This document shows, piece after piece, positions 17,718 to 26,629 of a stretch of DNA of 51,139 nucleotides. Both the position numbers and the translations under genes were made by a program. Positions within the stretch are counted from its first letter, which is position 1; the number at the start of each line of letters is the position of its first letter. The notes below the pieces were generated by a model. It searched no databases. It saw only the letters and a list, made by a program, of their open reading frames with translations, and was not told where the DNA came from. Source of the DNA: an uncultured Verrucomicrobia subdivision 3 bacterium (GTDB lineage: Bacteria; Verrucomicrobiota; Verrucomicrobiia; Limisphaerales; UBA11358); assembly GCA_903889895.1 (NCBI GenBank), contig CAISYZ010000143.1:1-51139 (forward strand), in the 5' to 3' direction.

Positions 17718-18595
17718 AAAACGGCTTCACGGTATTTGTGGCCGCGTTTGTGGCGTTTGGCGCGTCGTGGTTGGGTTTGGTTTACGGCCCGCTGAAACAG
17801 CTCGGCGTGGCGAAGGAGACTACCGTGCTCCAGTTGGGCGACAAATGGCCAGTGCAACGCACTGGTGCGGCGACGCTCGGCTTGCAAGTCTATCGTGGAA
17901 ACGGCTGTGCCGCCTGCCACACGGAGCAGGTTCATCAGACGGGAGCGGCGAATGTCATTTCCATCACAGACCTCGGAAGCCACAAATCGTCGGATTTGAA
18001 GGATTTCATCACATCGCTCATGGTTGTGCCGGAGCTGATGAATTGTTCCAACGCCATCACGGGCAACCTCGCCGGCTGGAACGGCGAACTGCCGAAGGTG
18101 CTTTATTGCGGCGCGCAAGACACCGTTGTTTCCCTGCTTGGCGACAAGCTGAAAGCCGTCGGCGTGAAGACTGAGCCGCGCGTCATCACCACCGGCACGG
18201 ATATCGCGCGCGGTTGGGGCACGCGGCAGAGCGTCGCGGCGGATTATCTTTATGACTCGCCGGTGCAACTCGGCAACCTGCGCGCCGGACCGGACTTGGC
18301 CACCATCGGCGTCCGCGCGCCGGACTTGAACTGGCAATTGCAGCATCTTTACGCGCCGCGTTCAGTGGTAAAAGATTCCACGATGCCAGCGTTCCGCTAT
18401 TTGTTCACCGTGCAGAAGATCGGCACGCTGTCCGCGCCCGATGCGCTGGTGCTGCCCAAGGCCTTTGAGCCAGCCGATGGTTATGAAGTTGTGCCGACGC
18501 CGGCAGCGAAGGAACTCGCGGCGTATCTCGTGAGCCTGAAGAACAACGCGCCGCTTTACGAAGCGCCGTTCACCCCGATCACCGCAGCCAAATGA
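17714..18595 (+). CDS. CcoO-like monoheme cytochrome c
   Basis: Membrane-anchored c-type cytochrome, 293 residues, resembling cbb3 subunit II. An N-terminal helix (about 5-25) precedes the heme site CAACH (65-69) in YRGNGCAACHTEQV. The C-terminal half keeps the CcoO signature: RGWGTRQSVAADYLYDSPV, RAGPDLATIG and the axial-methionine region HLYAPRSVVKDSTMPAFRYLF. Between the heme and this half lies a segment of about 80 residues (72-155) that normal CcoO lacks. The start is a GTG at 17714, supported by GGAGGTG at 17702-17708 and coupled to the preceding stop. It overlaps the following cytochrome gene by 4 bases. Confidence 0.85.
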   Translation: MKNGFTVFVAAFVAFGASWLGLVYGPLKQLGVAKETTVLQLGDKWPVQRTGAATLGLQVYRGNGCAACHTEQVHQTGAANVISITDLGSHKSSDLKDFITSLMVVPELMNCSNAITGNLAGWNGELPKVLYCGAQDTVVSLLGDKLKAVGVKTEPRVITTGTDIARGWGTRQSVAADYLYDSPVQLGNLRAGPDLATIGVRAPDLNWQLQHLYAPRSVVKDSTMPAFRYLFTVQKIGTLSAPDALVLPKAFEPADGYEVVPTPAAKELAAYLVSLKNNAPLYEAPFTPITAAK

Positions 18596-19197
18596 GCGAC
18601 GAAACAAAACCCTGCTGTAGTTCCGGAAATGGCGAGCCGACCGCCACGCGCTCCACCGCGCCGATGTGGATCATCGTGGTGACGCTCGTGTTGTTGTTCA
18701 CCGGCGGATTGTTCCTCGACAGCCACAGCGGCTGGTTTGATAAAAATGTTTACGCGCCTTACCAGTCGTCGGCGCAGTTGGAATCCTTCCAGCCCAAATC
18801 CGGCGCGCAAGCGGTGCTGGCGCGCGGCAAAGGCATTTACGAAAGCGTTTGTGGCATTTGCCACGGATCCGACGGTCTCGGCAAGCCGGGTCAGGCCCCA
18901 CCACTCGCTGGTTCCGAATGGGTAATGGCCAAGGGCGTCAAACGACTTTTGCACATACCCCTAGCTGGCGTTGCCGGCGTAATTCAGGTGGGTGGAAAAG
19001 ACTGGAATATGAACATGGCGGCGATGGGCGCGGCGCTCTCTGACGATGATTTGGCGGCAGTATTGACGTATGTCCGCAGCTCTTGGGGAAACAAGGCGGG
19101 CGTTGTGACGGGTGACGATGTGAAGAGCGTTCGAGCTGAAATCGGCAAATCGCCACAGCCGATGTCCGGTGACCAGATGATGAAGATGCCGGAATAA
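18592..19197 (+). CDS. membrane-anchored monoheme cytochrome c (CcoP-like position)
   Basis: A 201-residue cytochrome c. The N terminus is short and Cys/Ser-rich, one helix (about 25-42) anchors it, and the heme site is CGICH (87-91), with methionines in the NMNMAAMG stretch (139-146) as likely sixth ligand. The fold is that of a single class I cytochrome c domain, where true CcoP carries two; the name CcoP-like rests mainly on position. It overlaps the CcoO-like gene (ATGA at 18592-18595) and is the last gene of the operon: its stop directly abuts the convergent queG stop, so there is no space for a terminator. Confidence 0.85.
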   Translation: MSDETKPCCSSGNGEPTATRSTAPMWIIVVTLVLLFTGGLFLDSHSGWFDKNVYAPYQSSAQLESFQPKSGAQAVLARGKGIYESVCGICHGSDGLGKPGQAPPLAGSEWVMAKGVKRLLHIPLAGVAGVIQVGGKDWNMNMAAMGAALSDDDLAAVLTYVRSSWGNKAGVVTGDDVKSVRAEIGKSPQPMSGDQMMKMPE

Positions 19198-20229
19198 TCA
19201 GCGTCCGCGCGATTCAATCTCTGCAATCGCCCAGCGGGCGTGTTCGGCTATCAACGGTTCGTGGTCGCCAACGACTTTCGTCAAGTCCGCGAGCGCCGAT
19301 TCATTCCCTACATTTCCAAGCGCCACACAGACATTTCGCAAAATGCCGCGCCGTTTGGTCCGCAACATTGGCATCCCGGCAAATTTCTTTTTGAAGCTGG
19401 CGTCATCCAGCCGCAGCAAATCTAGCAGGTCTGGCTGCGCCAGATCTTTCCGGGCGTGCGGCTGCATCAAGTTTCCCGCGCGTGCGAATTTATTCCACGG
19501 GCAAGCCGCGAGACAATCATCGCAGCCATAAATACGGTTGCCAATGGCGGGGCGAAGTTTCTCCGGGATGGAGCCCTTTAGTTCAATCGTCAGATACGAA
19601 ATGCACCGGCGTGCATCGAGCTGAAAAGGTGCGGTGATGGCGTTGGTCGGGCAGGCGGTGATGCAGCGGGTGCAGTGGCCACAATGATTTTTCTCCGGCG
19701 CGTCCGGCGTGATTTCAAGGGTTGTCAAAATCTCCGCGAGAAATATCCAGTTGCCGAGCCGTCGGCTGATGAGATTGGTGTGTTTGCCGATGAAACCAAT
19801 CCCGGCGCGCTGCGCGAAGTCGCGTTCCAAAACCGGTCCCGTGTCCACATACCAGAGCGAGGTGGTTTTGCCGCTACACAATCCGTCCACAAAGGCGGCG
19901 AGCACTTTTAGCTTCTCCGCCAGCACGTCGTGATAATCGGCAAATTGCGCGTAGCGGGCGACAACGCCGGTGGACGATTTGAAATTTGAAATTTGAAATT
20001 CAGAATTTTGATAGCTGGTCGCGAGGCAGATGATGCTCTTGGCGTCTGGCAAAACTTTCTGCGGATCAATCCGTTTTTCTGCGTTCCGCTCGAGCCACGC
20101 CATTTCACCGTGATTTTTTTGCGCCAGCCAGCCTTGAAATTTATCCGCGCTCGTTGGCGGCGCGGCGGTGGTGAAGCGGCAGTCGTCAAAGCCCAGTTCC
20201 GCCGCACGCTGACGGATGATGTCCTTCAT
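19198..20229 (-). CDS. queG: epoxyqueuosine reductase with a repeat-coded insert
   Basis: Cobalamin-dependent reductase for the last step of queuosine tRNA modification, 343 residues. Visible are DTGPVLERDFAQRAGIGFIGKHTNL with the family's catalytic aspartate D129, the two [4Fe-4S] motifs C183GHCTRCITAC193 and C236DDCLAAC with C209, and the C-terminal HEAT-like helices. Residues about 74-86 (QNSEFQISNFKSS) sit in a loop between ATSY and GVVARYA and are coded by a 7-bp tandem repeat at 19976-20010 (see repeat entry). The start overlaps the aroK stop (ATGA on the minus strand), so both are in one operon. Confidence 0.93.
   Translation of the reverse strand: MKDIIRQRAAELGFDDCRFTTAAPPTSADKFQGWLAQKNHGEMAWLERNAEKRIDPQKVLPDAKSIICLATSYQNSEFQISNFKSSTGVVARYAQFADYHDVLAEKLKVLAAFVDGLCSGKTTSLWYVDTGPVLERDFAQRAGIGFIGKHTNLISRRLGNWIFLAEILTTLEITPDAPEKNHCGHCTRCITACPTNAITAPFQLDARRCISYLTIELKGSIPEKLRPAIGNRIYGCDDCLAACPWNKFARAGNLMQPHARKDLAQPDLLDLLRLDDASFKKKFAGMPMLRTKRRGILRNVCVALGNVGNESALADLTKVVGDHEPLIAEHARWAIAEIESRGR
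19976..20010 (-). repeat. heptanucleotide repeat insert within queG
   Basis: Five consecutive 7-base units on the plus strand: GATTTGA, AATTTGA, AATTTGA, AATTCAG, AATTTTG. They lie in frame inside queG and code for an Asn/Ser/Phe-rich loop absent from ordinary QueG. The composition (mostly A and T) contrasts with the GC-rich gene. Three similar 7-base-period inserts occur in hypF (40952, 41281 and 42174). Confidence 0.75.
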
Positions 20230-20765
20230 CGTTTGGCTCGCGTGGCCAGCTTGAACTGCAACGCGATTTGCTGCGCGGCTTCGCGGACGGAGCGCAGGTC
20301 GGTGTTGATGAGCACGTCGGCCTGTTTGTAAAACGGCTCGCGCGCGGCCAGCAATTCACGGATTTTTTTCTGCGGATCGGCGTCGTGCAGCAGGGGGCGA
20401 TGCGACTGGTTGCGGACGCGCTCCCAGATTTTTTCGGGCGAAGCCCAGAGGCAGACGACCAGCGCGTAAGATTTCAGCGCCTTCAAATTATCCGCATTGG
20501 TCGGAAGACCGCCGCCGGTGGAGATGACGGTTTTTTCGCGCGCGGAAAGTTCCTGCACCATTTGTTTTTCCAGCGCGCGGAAAGCAGACTCACCTTCCTT
20601 GGCAAAAATGTCCGCGATGGTGCGGCCTGTGCGCGACTGGATGAGTTCATCGGTGTCGAGAAATTCAAAGCCGAGATTTTCCGCCACCAACCGGCCCACG
20701 GAGGTCTTGCCCGCGCCCATGAAGCCGATGAGCGCGACGTTGGCGGGTGGGCGGTTGATTTGCAT
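20226..20765 (-). CDS. aroK: shikimate kinase
   Basis: Phosphorylates shikimate with ATP in aromatic amino acid synthesis; 179 residues, the usual size. The P-loop is GFMGAGKTSVGR (about 14-25), the shikimate-binding DTDELIQSR follows (about 37-45), then the GES..R segment and the STGGGLP loop (about 81-87), and R in the lid region HRPLL. It leads the queG operon and is divergent from maf, with 87 bases between their starts. Confidence 0.94.
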   Translation of the reverse strand: MQINRPPANVALIGFMGAGKTSVGRLVAENLGFEFLDTDELIQSRTGRTIADIFAKEGESAFRALEKQMVQELSAREKTVISTGGGLPTNADNLKALKSYALVVCLWASPEKIWERVRNQSHRPLLHDADPQKKIRELLAAREPFYKQADVLINTDLRSVREAAQQIALQFKLATRAKR

Positions 20766-20852
20766 GGCGATGAATTAGCCGAAAAAACCGGCGGACGCAC
20801 GCCTGATTTTTCCCGCACTCGACAGGCGGGCGGCTTCTGGTAGGATGAAATA

Positions 20853-21431
20853 GTGAAACTGCCGCCGCTCATTCTGGCTTCGGCCTCGCCGCGCCGCGCG
20901 GAATTGCTCAAGCTGCTGCCGGTCAAATTCCGAGTCCTGCCCGGCCATGCTGACGAAGTCGCCCACGAGCACCTCACGCCGTTGGAAGTCTGCCAGCTCA
21001 ACGCCCATCGCAAGGCGCGCGCCGTGGCCAAGCAGATTCCTGATGCGCTTATCCTCGCCGCCGACACGCTGGTCTTCCTCGATAACGAAATTCTCGGCAA
21101 GCCGCGCAACCTCGCGGAAGCGCGCCGGATGCTCGCGCGCTTGCAAGGCCGGCATCATCAGGTCGTCACCGGGGTTTGCCTGATGCATTTGCGTCGTCAT
21201 CGCGAACGGATTTTTGCCGTCAGCACAGACGTGTTGTTCCATCCGCTCAACGCGCGTCAGATCTGCGATTATCTTGCCGGCATAAATCCGCTCGACAAGG
21301 CGGGGGCGTATGCGATCCAAGAACGCGGCGAACTCATCATCTCCGAAATCTCCGGCTCCTACAGCAATGTCGTCGGCCTGCCGGTGGAACTGTTGCGCGA
21401 AGAGCTGGCGGCGTGGTCGGCGGAAGCGTAA
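20853..21431 (+). CDS. maf: Maf-like nucleotide pyrophosphatase
   Basis: Cytosolic nucleoside triphosphate pyrophosphatase of the Maf/YhdE family, which removes non-canonical or surplus NTPs. 192 residues. The N-terminal LILASASPRRAELLKLL (about 5-21), ADTLVFLDNEILGKP with the catalytic aspartate, and the C-terminal DKAGAYAIQ and SNVVGLPVELL are all intact. The start is a GTG at 20853, the first start in frame before LPPLILASASPRR. It converges on the large lyase gene with 6 bases between stops. Confidence 0.92.
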   Translation: MKLPPLILASASPRRAELLKLLPVKFRVLPGHADEVAHEHLTPLEVCQLNAHRKARAVAKQIPDALILAADTLVFLDNEILGKPRNLAEARRMLARLQGRHHQVVTGVCLMHLRRHRERIFAVSTDVLFHPLNARQICDYLAGINPLDKAGAYAIQERGELIISEISGSYSNVVGLPVELLREELAAWSAEA

Positions 21432-21437
21432 TCGGAT

Positions 21438-24400
21438 TTACTGCACCTGCAGCCGATAAAAGCGCGGCGGCGTATTCGGGAGCGCGGCATTGGTCCAGCT
21501 GAAATTTCCACCACCATCAAATCGGTTGCTGACGGTCACAGTCCACTGATTCAGCGGCAACGTCAGGTTGGTCGCAGACAATATGGTGTAATACCAGTTC
21601 GGCGTGCCGCCGGATCCGCGCCAGACGAGGTTGGTGCCGGTGAGCACCGCTGCGCTGGTGCTCGGAGAATTGCTGCTGACGACGGCTAGCGAGCCGTCCA
21701 CCCTCAACCGGCTGGTGCTCCAGAACAAGCCGGGATTCAACGCGGGCAAAGTGAAACTGCTGAACGCGCCAGTGTAACTGGCCGCGCTGAAAAGTTTGAA
21801 GCTGTCGCCCGCCGTGAACGCCGCCATGCCGCTATTGTTGGCGGACAAGGTTCCGCCTTCAGTCAATGCCCCAAGAATTTTCACTGTGTCATTTGTGAAC
21901 GGCGAATGCTGGACTTGAACCAGGGTGGTGCTGCCGGCGGCGAGCGTGAGGTTGTTACTCAACGTCAGCTGACCAAGTGGATTACCCGGCGCCAGGGTGC
22001 CGCCGGAGTTCACTGCGACAGCGCCGGAAATGATGCCATTACCGCCGAGCGTGCCGCCGGAATTCACAATCACCGTGCCATAACCCGTGGCGCTGCCGTT
22101 GGTGTTGTTTACCAGCAAGGTGCCGCCGCTGATGGTCGTGCTGCCGGTGTAACTATTATTGGTGCCAGTGAGAATGAAGGTTCCCGTGCCGATCTTGACC
22201 AGCGAAGTAACGCCGGAATTGGCGATGACGCCGGCATAAGTATTGGTCGTGTTAATCGCGCCAATGCGCCAGGTGGGATTGGCCGAGGCCCCGTTGCCGG
22301 CTCCGATGTAGGCACCGCTGGCGCCGCCGAGTTCGCCGATGTCGGTTGTCTGTCCGCTGGCGTTGACATTGTCGAAGGTCACGCCGTTGTTCAAATAAAT
22401 CGCCGCGTTCGCATAACCATAGGCGTTGTATATGCGAAAGTCGGCGGTGCCGCTGCGCGGGCTGACATTGATCTGGCCGGTGAACGCTGACCAGTCGCCA
22501 CTCAACAAGCCGCGCACATAATCCACGGTGACATTCAAAGTGCCATCGCCGGTGAGTGTTCCGGTCAAGCCGTTGCCGGCGATGCGCGCCGGACACAACA
22601 ATGTTCCTTTCTGGCCGGCCGGGACAATCAGGTTGTTGGGCAGCGTGCCCCAGTAAGTGCCGTTGTTTCCCGCGTAACCGTTGAGTTGAAGCGTGCCGCC
22701 TTGAAACGTAATAGCTCCGGTTCCCACGCCGGAGTTGTTTAGCTCGTTCACGTTCAACTGGACCGTCCCGCTATTGATGGTGGTGCCACCGATGTAGGTG
22801 TTCGTGCCGTTCAAGATGACATTGCCAATGGTGGCCAGACCGTTCGTCGCGCCGGAAATGGTGCCGGCCAAAGTCAGATAATTGGCGGTGGCATTGCTGA
22901 CACTTAAGCCGCCGTTGATGATCATCGGCGCAGAAATGGTGTCGCCCTTGCTGGTGGACAACTGCACAAGCGAGGCCAGTCCGGGAGTGTTGTCGAAAGT
23001 AAGTGCCGCGCCGTTGCCGGTGACGTTGAACGCACCGCCGGAAGCGCCAAGGCTTATGGCCCCGACGGTGATTGCTTGATTTAGGTTAATCGTCTGTCCA
23101 GTTCCTATCGGCGCATTGACGATAGCCACGGCCTGCGTCGCATTTGGAAATGCCGTGCCATTGCTCCAGTTGCTGTTCACATTCCAGCCTTGCGCCGAGG
23201 CCGTAATGGCGTTGATCCAATAAATCGGCGGCGGGCCGGAAAACGGCGCGGTGCTGGCTTCCGGCGAATAAAGGCTGCTGCCGCCCGGGCCGACGGCTTG
23301 AACAATATAAAAGTAGTTGGTGCCGTTGAGCAGTCCGGTGTCGGTGAAAGTAGTATTACTCGAGCTGCCGATAGTGATTTCGCCGCCGCTGTTGGTGCCG
23401 CGCAAAATGACATAGTTCGTCGCCCCAACCGACGCGCTCCAGCTTAAAGTTATCTGCGCATTGCCGGCGTAAGCGTTCAGGCTGGCCGGCGCGGCCGGCG
23501 GCGTGCTGACGATAAGCGAATTAGTGGAGACCCCGCCGGCATTCATCGCCACCACCATATAAGTGAAGAGTGTATTCGTCGCGAGGTCGCCGTCGGTATA
23601 GCTGCCGGTGGTCACGCTCTGAACATAGTTCCCTGGAAAGCTGAACGGTCCAGTCGGACTATTGGCGCGATAAAGAATATAACCAACCGCTCCGCTCACC
23701 GCCGACCAGCTGATGGTCGCGGTCTGGTTTGAACTGGTGATGGTGTCGGTCAATTGCACATTGCCGGGCGCTGTCGCGGGCGGTGGCGGCACGGGCTTGG
23801 CTGTGACCGCGATGGAATTGCTGCTGGTTCCGCCCGCGCTGGTCGCGGTTACATAATAGCTGTAGGTGCAACCCAAAGTGCCAGTGGCGTCCGTGTAGGT
23901 GGCGCTCGTCGTTGTATCGCTCAAGATGGTGTAAAGCGGAACATAGCCAAGCCGGTTGACCACCGTGCCGCGGTAGACGGTGTAAAAATTCGCGCCCGGC
24001 ACCGCGTTCCAGGTGAAGATCACCGCGTTGTTCGTGCTGGTGACCATAAGGCCGGTCGGCGTGGCCGCTGCGGAGCTGGAAATTCCCGATGCGGGCGTTA
24101 CGCCAGAACTTGGGGGAGAATTGGTGCTGGCGTTCACCGGGTTCACCGAGCGCACGACATAGTAGTAAGTCGTGCCGTTGACCGCTGAGCTGTCCACAAA
24201 AGTTGCGTTTGCCGGTCCGCTGCCACAAACCGGTCCAACCACGCCGTTGGTGATGGCGACATAGCCGCTGCCAGACGTGGTCGAGCGAAGCAGGTTATAA
24301 CTGGTGGCGCCGGCGACGACTGGCCAGCTTAATAGGACGCAATTATTTCCCGCATAAGCCGTGACGCTGGTGGGCGCGGGCGGCACATAACCCGTCAGTT

Positions 24401-26492
24401 CCAGCCGGATGTAATCATACATGAAGTGGTGCGTAAAACCGGAGCCGCCCGCCTGACGAAAGCTAAAGTTGATGGTGTTGCTGCCGTTGGTGGTCAGCAG
24501 GCTGCCCGAGAACGTGAGCCGTTCGTCGGAATAACCGCCGTGGTTTTCCTCGCGGATGTTGGAATCGCTGATGTCGTTGTTGGGAAACCAGCCGGTCGTT
24601 GGCAGGGCGGTCTGCGGGGTGCCGGAGCAGTTAGCGCTGGTCAGAAGTGTTCCGTTGACTGTCACATAAATCGGAGTGTTATCATCCGAGGCGATGCCCA
24701 TGAGCAGCGATGCCGTGGCGCTGCCCGGATTGGCCGCTAGATTGAAGGTGATGGTGGAACTGGTATTGGCGTTGTTGCCATAAAAGTCGGGATATACTGA
24801 CTGAACGTAATTCCAATCCGTATTCCAATGGTTCTGACCGACGACATAGTTCAAGCCGTTCGGAAAGTCGTAGGGGAACTCCATGAACTTATCCCAGACC
24901 GGACTGGGCGCGGTCGGGCTGGGTCCCACGTCGCCCACCCAATAGTCATCGCCATGCCGGAACTTGTCGCCTTTGCGATCCGGATAGCCGATTTCAAACA
25001 CTGTCGGGCCAACGCGTGTTGGCGTCCAAGTCACCGGGCCAAGGCTATTTGTTGTTCCGCCCGTCACAACCACGGTGAAGGGTGTGGCCGGCAAATTGTA
25101 GATGATTCCCGGATAGCCGCCGGTTTGATTCTTGGACATGAACATCCCCTCTGCGCCGGGGCCGAAGGCATACAGCGTGTAGTTGTTACCGGCGATGACA
25201 TTGGAGATGACAAAGCTGCCGTTCGCGTCGCTCTTCGTCCAAAACTGGTAAGGCTTCTCCCACAATTGAAAATCATAGACATTGTTCAAGGTGACCGCCG
25301 GCTGCTGGACGACGCCCACCCACAAATTGGAAGCCGAGGCGCTCGGATTGTAAGTATCGTTGATGACAATCTGGCCGGCGACCGTGCCACGCTGCGCCGC
25401 CGAGGCGTAGTTGGTATTGTTCATCCAACTATACGGCCAAGCCGGTGCCTCGGCCGCCGCTTGCTCCTTGGCATCCGCATACAGTGCCTGCGAGGTCTGC
25501 ACCGGATCAGTCAGCGTGTTCGTGACATTATTGATATAAATAAAATACGGGCCGGAGACGCGCGTCCAGGTTTCGCCATCGGCAAAACCGCTGTCGTTGC
25601 CAAAGTAATAATGCCCGCCGTTGATCATGTTGACCATCGGTGCATCATTCAATTCCGGCTTGAGCGGACCGCCGTTGTAAAATTCCGAGCTGGCCACGAC
25701 GTGCCAGATGCCCAGATTTTGCCCCGTCACTCCATACGCGGCATCACTCACACTGCTCCAGCCCCAGACCCGTTCCACGCCGAAATCCGCGCTCCATTTA
25801 TATTTATCTTCGTAGGTGCCCTGATCCGGGCCGGAGGTCACCAGCGAATTTTCCTGCGGCGAATAATCCGACACGGCGTAGGTGGAGTTCAATCCCTCCT
25901 CGCGCTGCACCTGGTCATTCACGCTCATCCAGTTGAAGTAGGGCGCGATGTAAATGTTATCACGCTCCTCGCCGGTGCCAAACGCGCCGTCCTGCGGGCG
26001 ATGGCTCCAGATGGGCGTCACATAAAATCCCGGCGAACCGCGCAGCAGAGAATAATGCACATCCACCGTGCCGTTGGTGGCGGAATCACAGAACAAATCA
26101 ATCTCCGCATAACTGCCGCTGTTGGTCGCCAGCGAATAGGCCCACGAACTGCCGCCCCAACCGCCGAACTCCCAATAAAATTCCCCGCCATCCTTGCCGC
26201 CGGCCAGCAATTGCTGCGTCTGGGTCCCGCCGCCGTTGTTGTAGGTGTAATTGATCTGGTTGATGGTCGCGCCGTTTTTGGTGATGAGCAACGAAACGAT
26301 GCCGTTGGCCATTGTCACCGTGCCGTTGCCGTTGTCTGTCACGGTGACATTCGGCCCCGTGCCGTTGCCGCCGCCGGGAATGTTGGCCCGGGCCACGCCG
26401 GCAAAAAAAAGCCCGGCGCCGAATGCGAACAGGGCCGCCGCAAATAAAAAAAAACTTTTCAAGGTGAATTCCCTGAACGATACCACGGACAA
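21438..26492 (-). CDS. secreted PL4-type rhamnogalacturonan lyase with FN3 and beta-strand repeats
   Basis: A 1684-residue exported protein. Residues 1-36 are a signal peptide (cut likely after ARA). Residues about 40-690 resemble polysaccharide lyase family 4: segments such as GIWHVVASSEFYNGGPLK and RVSGPYFIYIN, a carboxypeptidase-like FN3 (around AGQIVINDTY, LWEKPYQFWTKSDANGSF), then a jelly-roll part with VFEIGYPDRKGDKF and VVGQNHWNTDWNYVQ. Four fibronectin III domains follow (starting near 702, 809, 907 and 1000), then a long Gly/Asn/Thr-rich region (about 1095-1595) of autotransporter-type beta-strand repeats such as NSYTGSTTISGGTLLV. The last 80 residues end in FYRLQVQ, a terminus common on verrucomicrobial secreted proteins. 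No outer-membrane barrel follows. Pectin attack is inferred from the family. Confidence 0.85.
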   Translation of the reverse strand: MSVVSFREFTLKSFFLFAAALFAFGAGLFFAGVARANIPGGGNGTGPNVTVTDNGNGTVTMANGIVSLLITKNGATINQINYTYNNGGGTQTQQLLAGGKDGGEFYWEFGGWGGSSWAYSLATNSGSYAEIDLFCDSATNGTVDVHYSLLRGSPGFYVTPIWSHRPQDGAFGTGEERDNIYIAPYFNWMSVNDQVQREEGLNSTYAVSDYSPQENSLVTSGPDQGTYEDKYKWSADFGVERVWGWSSVSDAAYGVTGQNLGIWHVVASSEFYNGGPLKPELNDAPMVNMINGGHYYFGNDSGFADGETWTRVSGPYFIYINNVTNTLTDPVQTSQALYADAKEQAAAEAPAWPYSWMNNTNYASAAQRGTVAGQIVINDTYNPSASASNLWVGVVQQPAVTLNNVYDFQLWEKPYQFWTKSDANGSFVISNVIAGNNYTLYAFGPGAEGMFMSKNQTGGYPGIIYNLPATPFTVVVTGGTTNSLGPVTWTPTRVGPTVFEIGYPDRKGDKFRHGDDYWVGDVGPSPTAPSPVWDKFMEFPYDFPNGLNYVVGQNHWNTDWNYVQSVYPDFYGNNANTSSTITFNLAANPGSATASLLMGIASDDNTPIYVTVNGTLLTSANCSGTPQTALPTTGWFPNNDISDSNIREENHGGYSDERLTFSGSLLTTNGSNTINFSFRQAGGSGFTHHFMYDYIRLELTGYVPPAPTSVTAYAGNNCVLLSWPVVAGATSYNLLRSTTSGSGYVAITNGVVGPVCGSGPANATFVDSSAVNGTTYYYVVRSVNPVNASTNSPPSSGVTPASGISSSAAATPTGLMVTSTNNAVIFTWNAVPGANFYTVYRGTVVNRLGYVPLYTILSDTTTSATYTDATGTLGCTYSYYVTATSAGGTSSNSIAVTAKPVPPPPATAPGNVQLTDTITSSNQTATISWSAVSGAVGYILYRANSPTGPFSFPGNYVQSVTTGSYTDGDLATNTLFTYMVVAMNAGGVSTNSLIVSTPPAAPASLNAYAGNAQITLSWSASVGATNYVILRGTNSGGEITIGSSSNTTFTDTGLLNGTNYFYIVQAVGPGGSSLYSPEASTAPFSGPPPIYWINAITASAQGWNVNSNWSNGTAFPNATQAVAIVNAPIGTGQTINLNQAITVGAISLGASGGAFNVTGNGAALTFDNTPGLASLVQLSTSKGDTISAPMIINGGLSVSNATANYLTLAGTISGATNGLATIGNVILNGTNTYIGGTTINSGTVQLNVNELNNSGVGTGAITFQGGTLQLNGYAGNNGTYWGTLPNNLIVPAGQKGTLLCPARIAGNGLTGTLTGDGTLNVTVDYVRGLLSGDWSAFTGQINVSPRSGTADFRIYNAYGYANAAIYLNNGVTFDNVNASGQTTDIGELGGASGAYIGAGNGASANPTWRIGAINTTNTYAGVIANSGVTSLVKIGTGTFILTGTNNSYTGSTTISGGTLLVNNTNGSATGYGTVIVNSGGTLGGNGIISGAVAVNSGGTLAPGNPLGQLTLSNNLTLAAGSTTLVQVQHSPFTNDTVKILGALTEGGTLSANNSGMAAFTAGDSFKLFSAASYTGAFSSFTLPALNPGLFWSTSRLRVDGSLAVVSSNSPSTSAAVLTGTNLVWRGSGGTPNWYYTILSATNLTLPLNQWTVTVSNRFDGGGNFSWTNAALPNTPPRFYRLQVQ

Positions 26493-26506
26493 TCAGGTTT
26501 ATCGCC

Positions 26507-26522
26507 TCACCAAAACTGGTGA
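26507..26522. promoter_or_regulatory. palindrome upstream of the PL4 lyase gene
   Basis: TCACCA-AAAC-TGGTGA, a perfect 6-base inverted repeat 15 bases before the lyase start codon. Its size and place fit an operator overlapping the promoter or the 5' leader, but a chance palindrome or a short leader hairpin cannot be excluded. Confidence 0.3.
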
Positions 26523-26579
26523 CATGGATTGCTACTGGAAATGCTGCGGGAGGCACTGGCGCGATGCCAACGGCGGAAA

Positions 26580-26629
26580 AAGGTGAAAAAAAGTGAAGGG
26601 CTGCGGCCTTAATGAACTTTTTTCACCTT
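26580..26629 (-). terminator. AT-rich inverted repeat, terminator-like on the minus strand
   Basis: The arms at 26580-26594 (AAGGTGAAAAAAAGT) and 26616-26629 (ACTTTTTTCACCTT) pair fully except for one extra A. Read on the minus strand the second arm is followed by TTTCC, giving a weak terminator shape. It lies about 90 bases upstream of the lyase gene and could insulate it from upstream transcription. Confidence 0.3.

Noticed and set aside
24828..26447. Plus-strand open frame of 539 residues opposite the lyase gene
   Set aside because: Arg/His/Val-rich mirror of the lyase frame, without any domain; the minus strand has signal peptide and lyase motifs.
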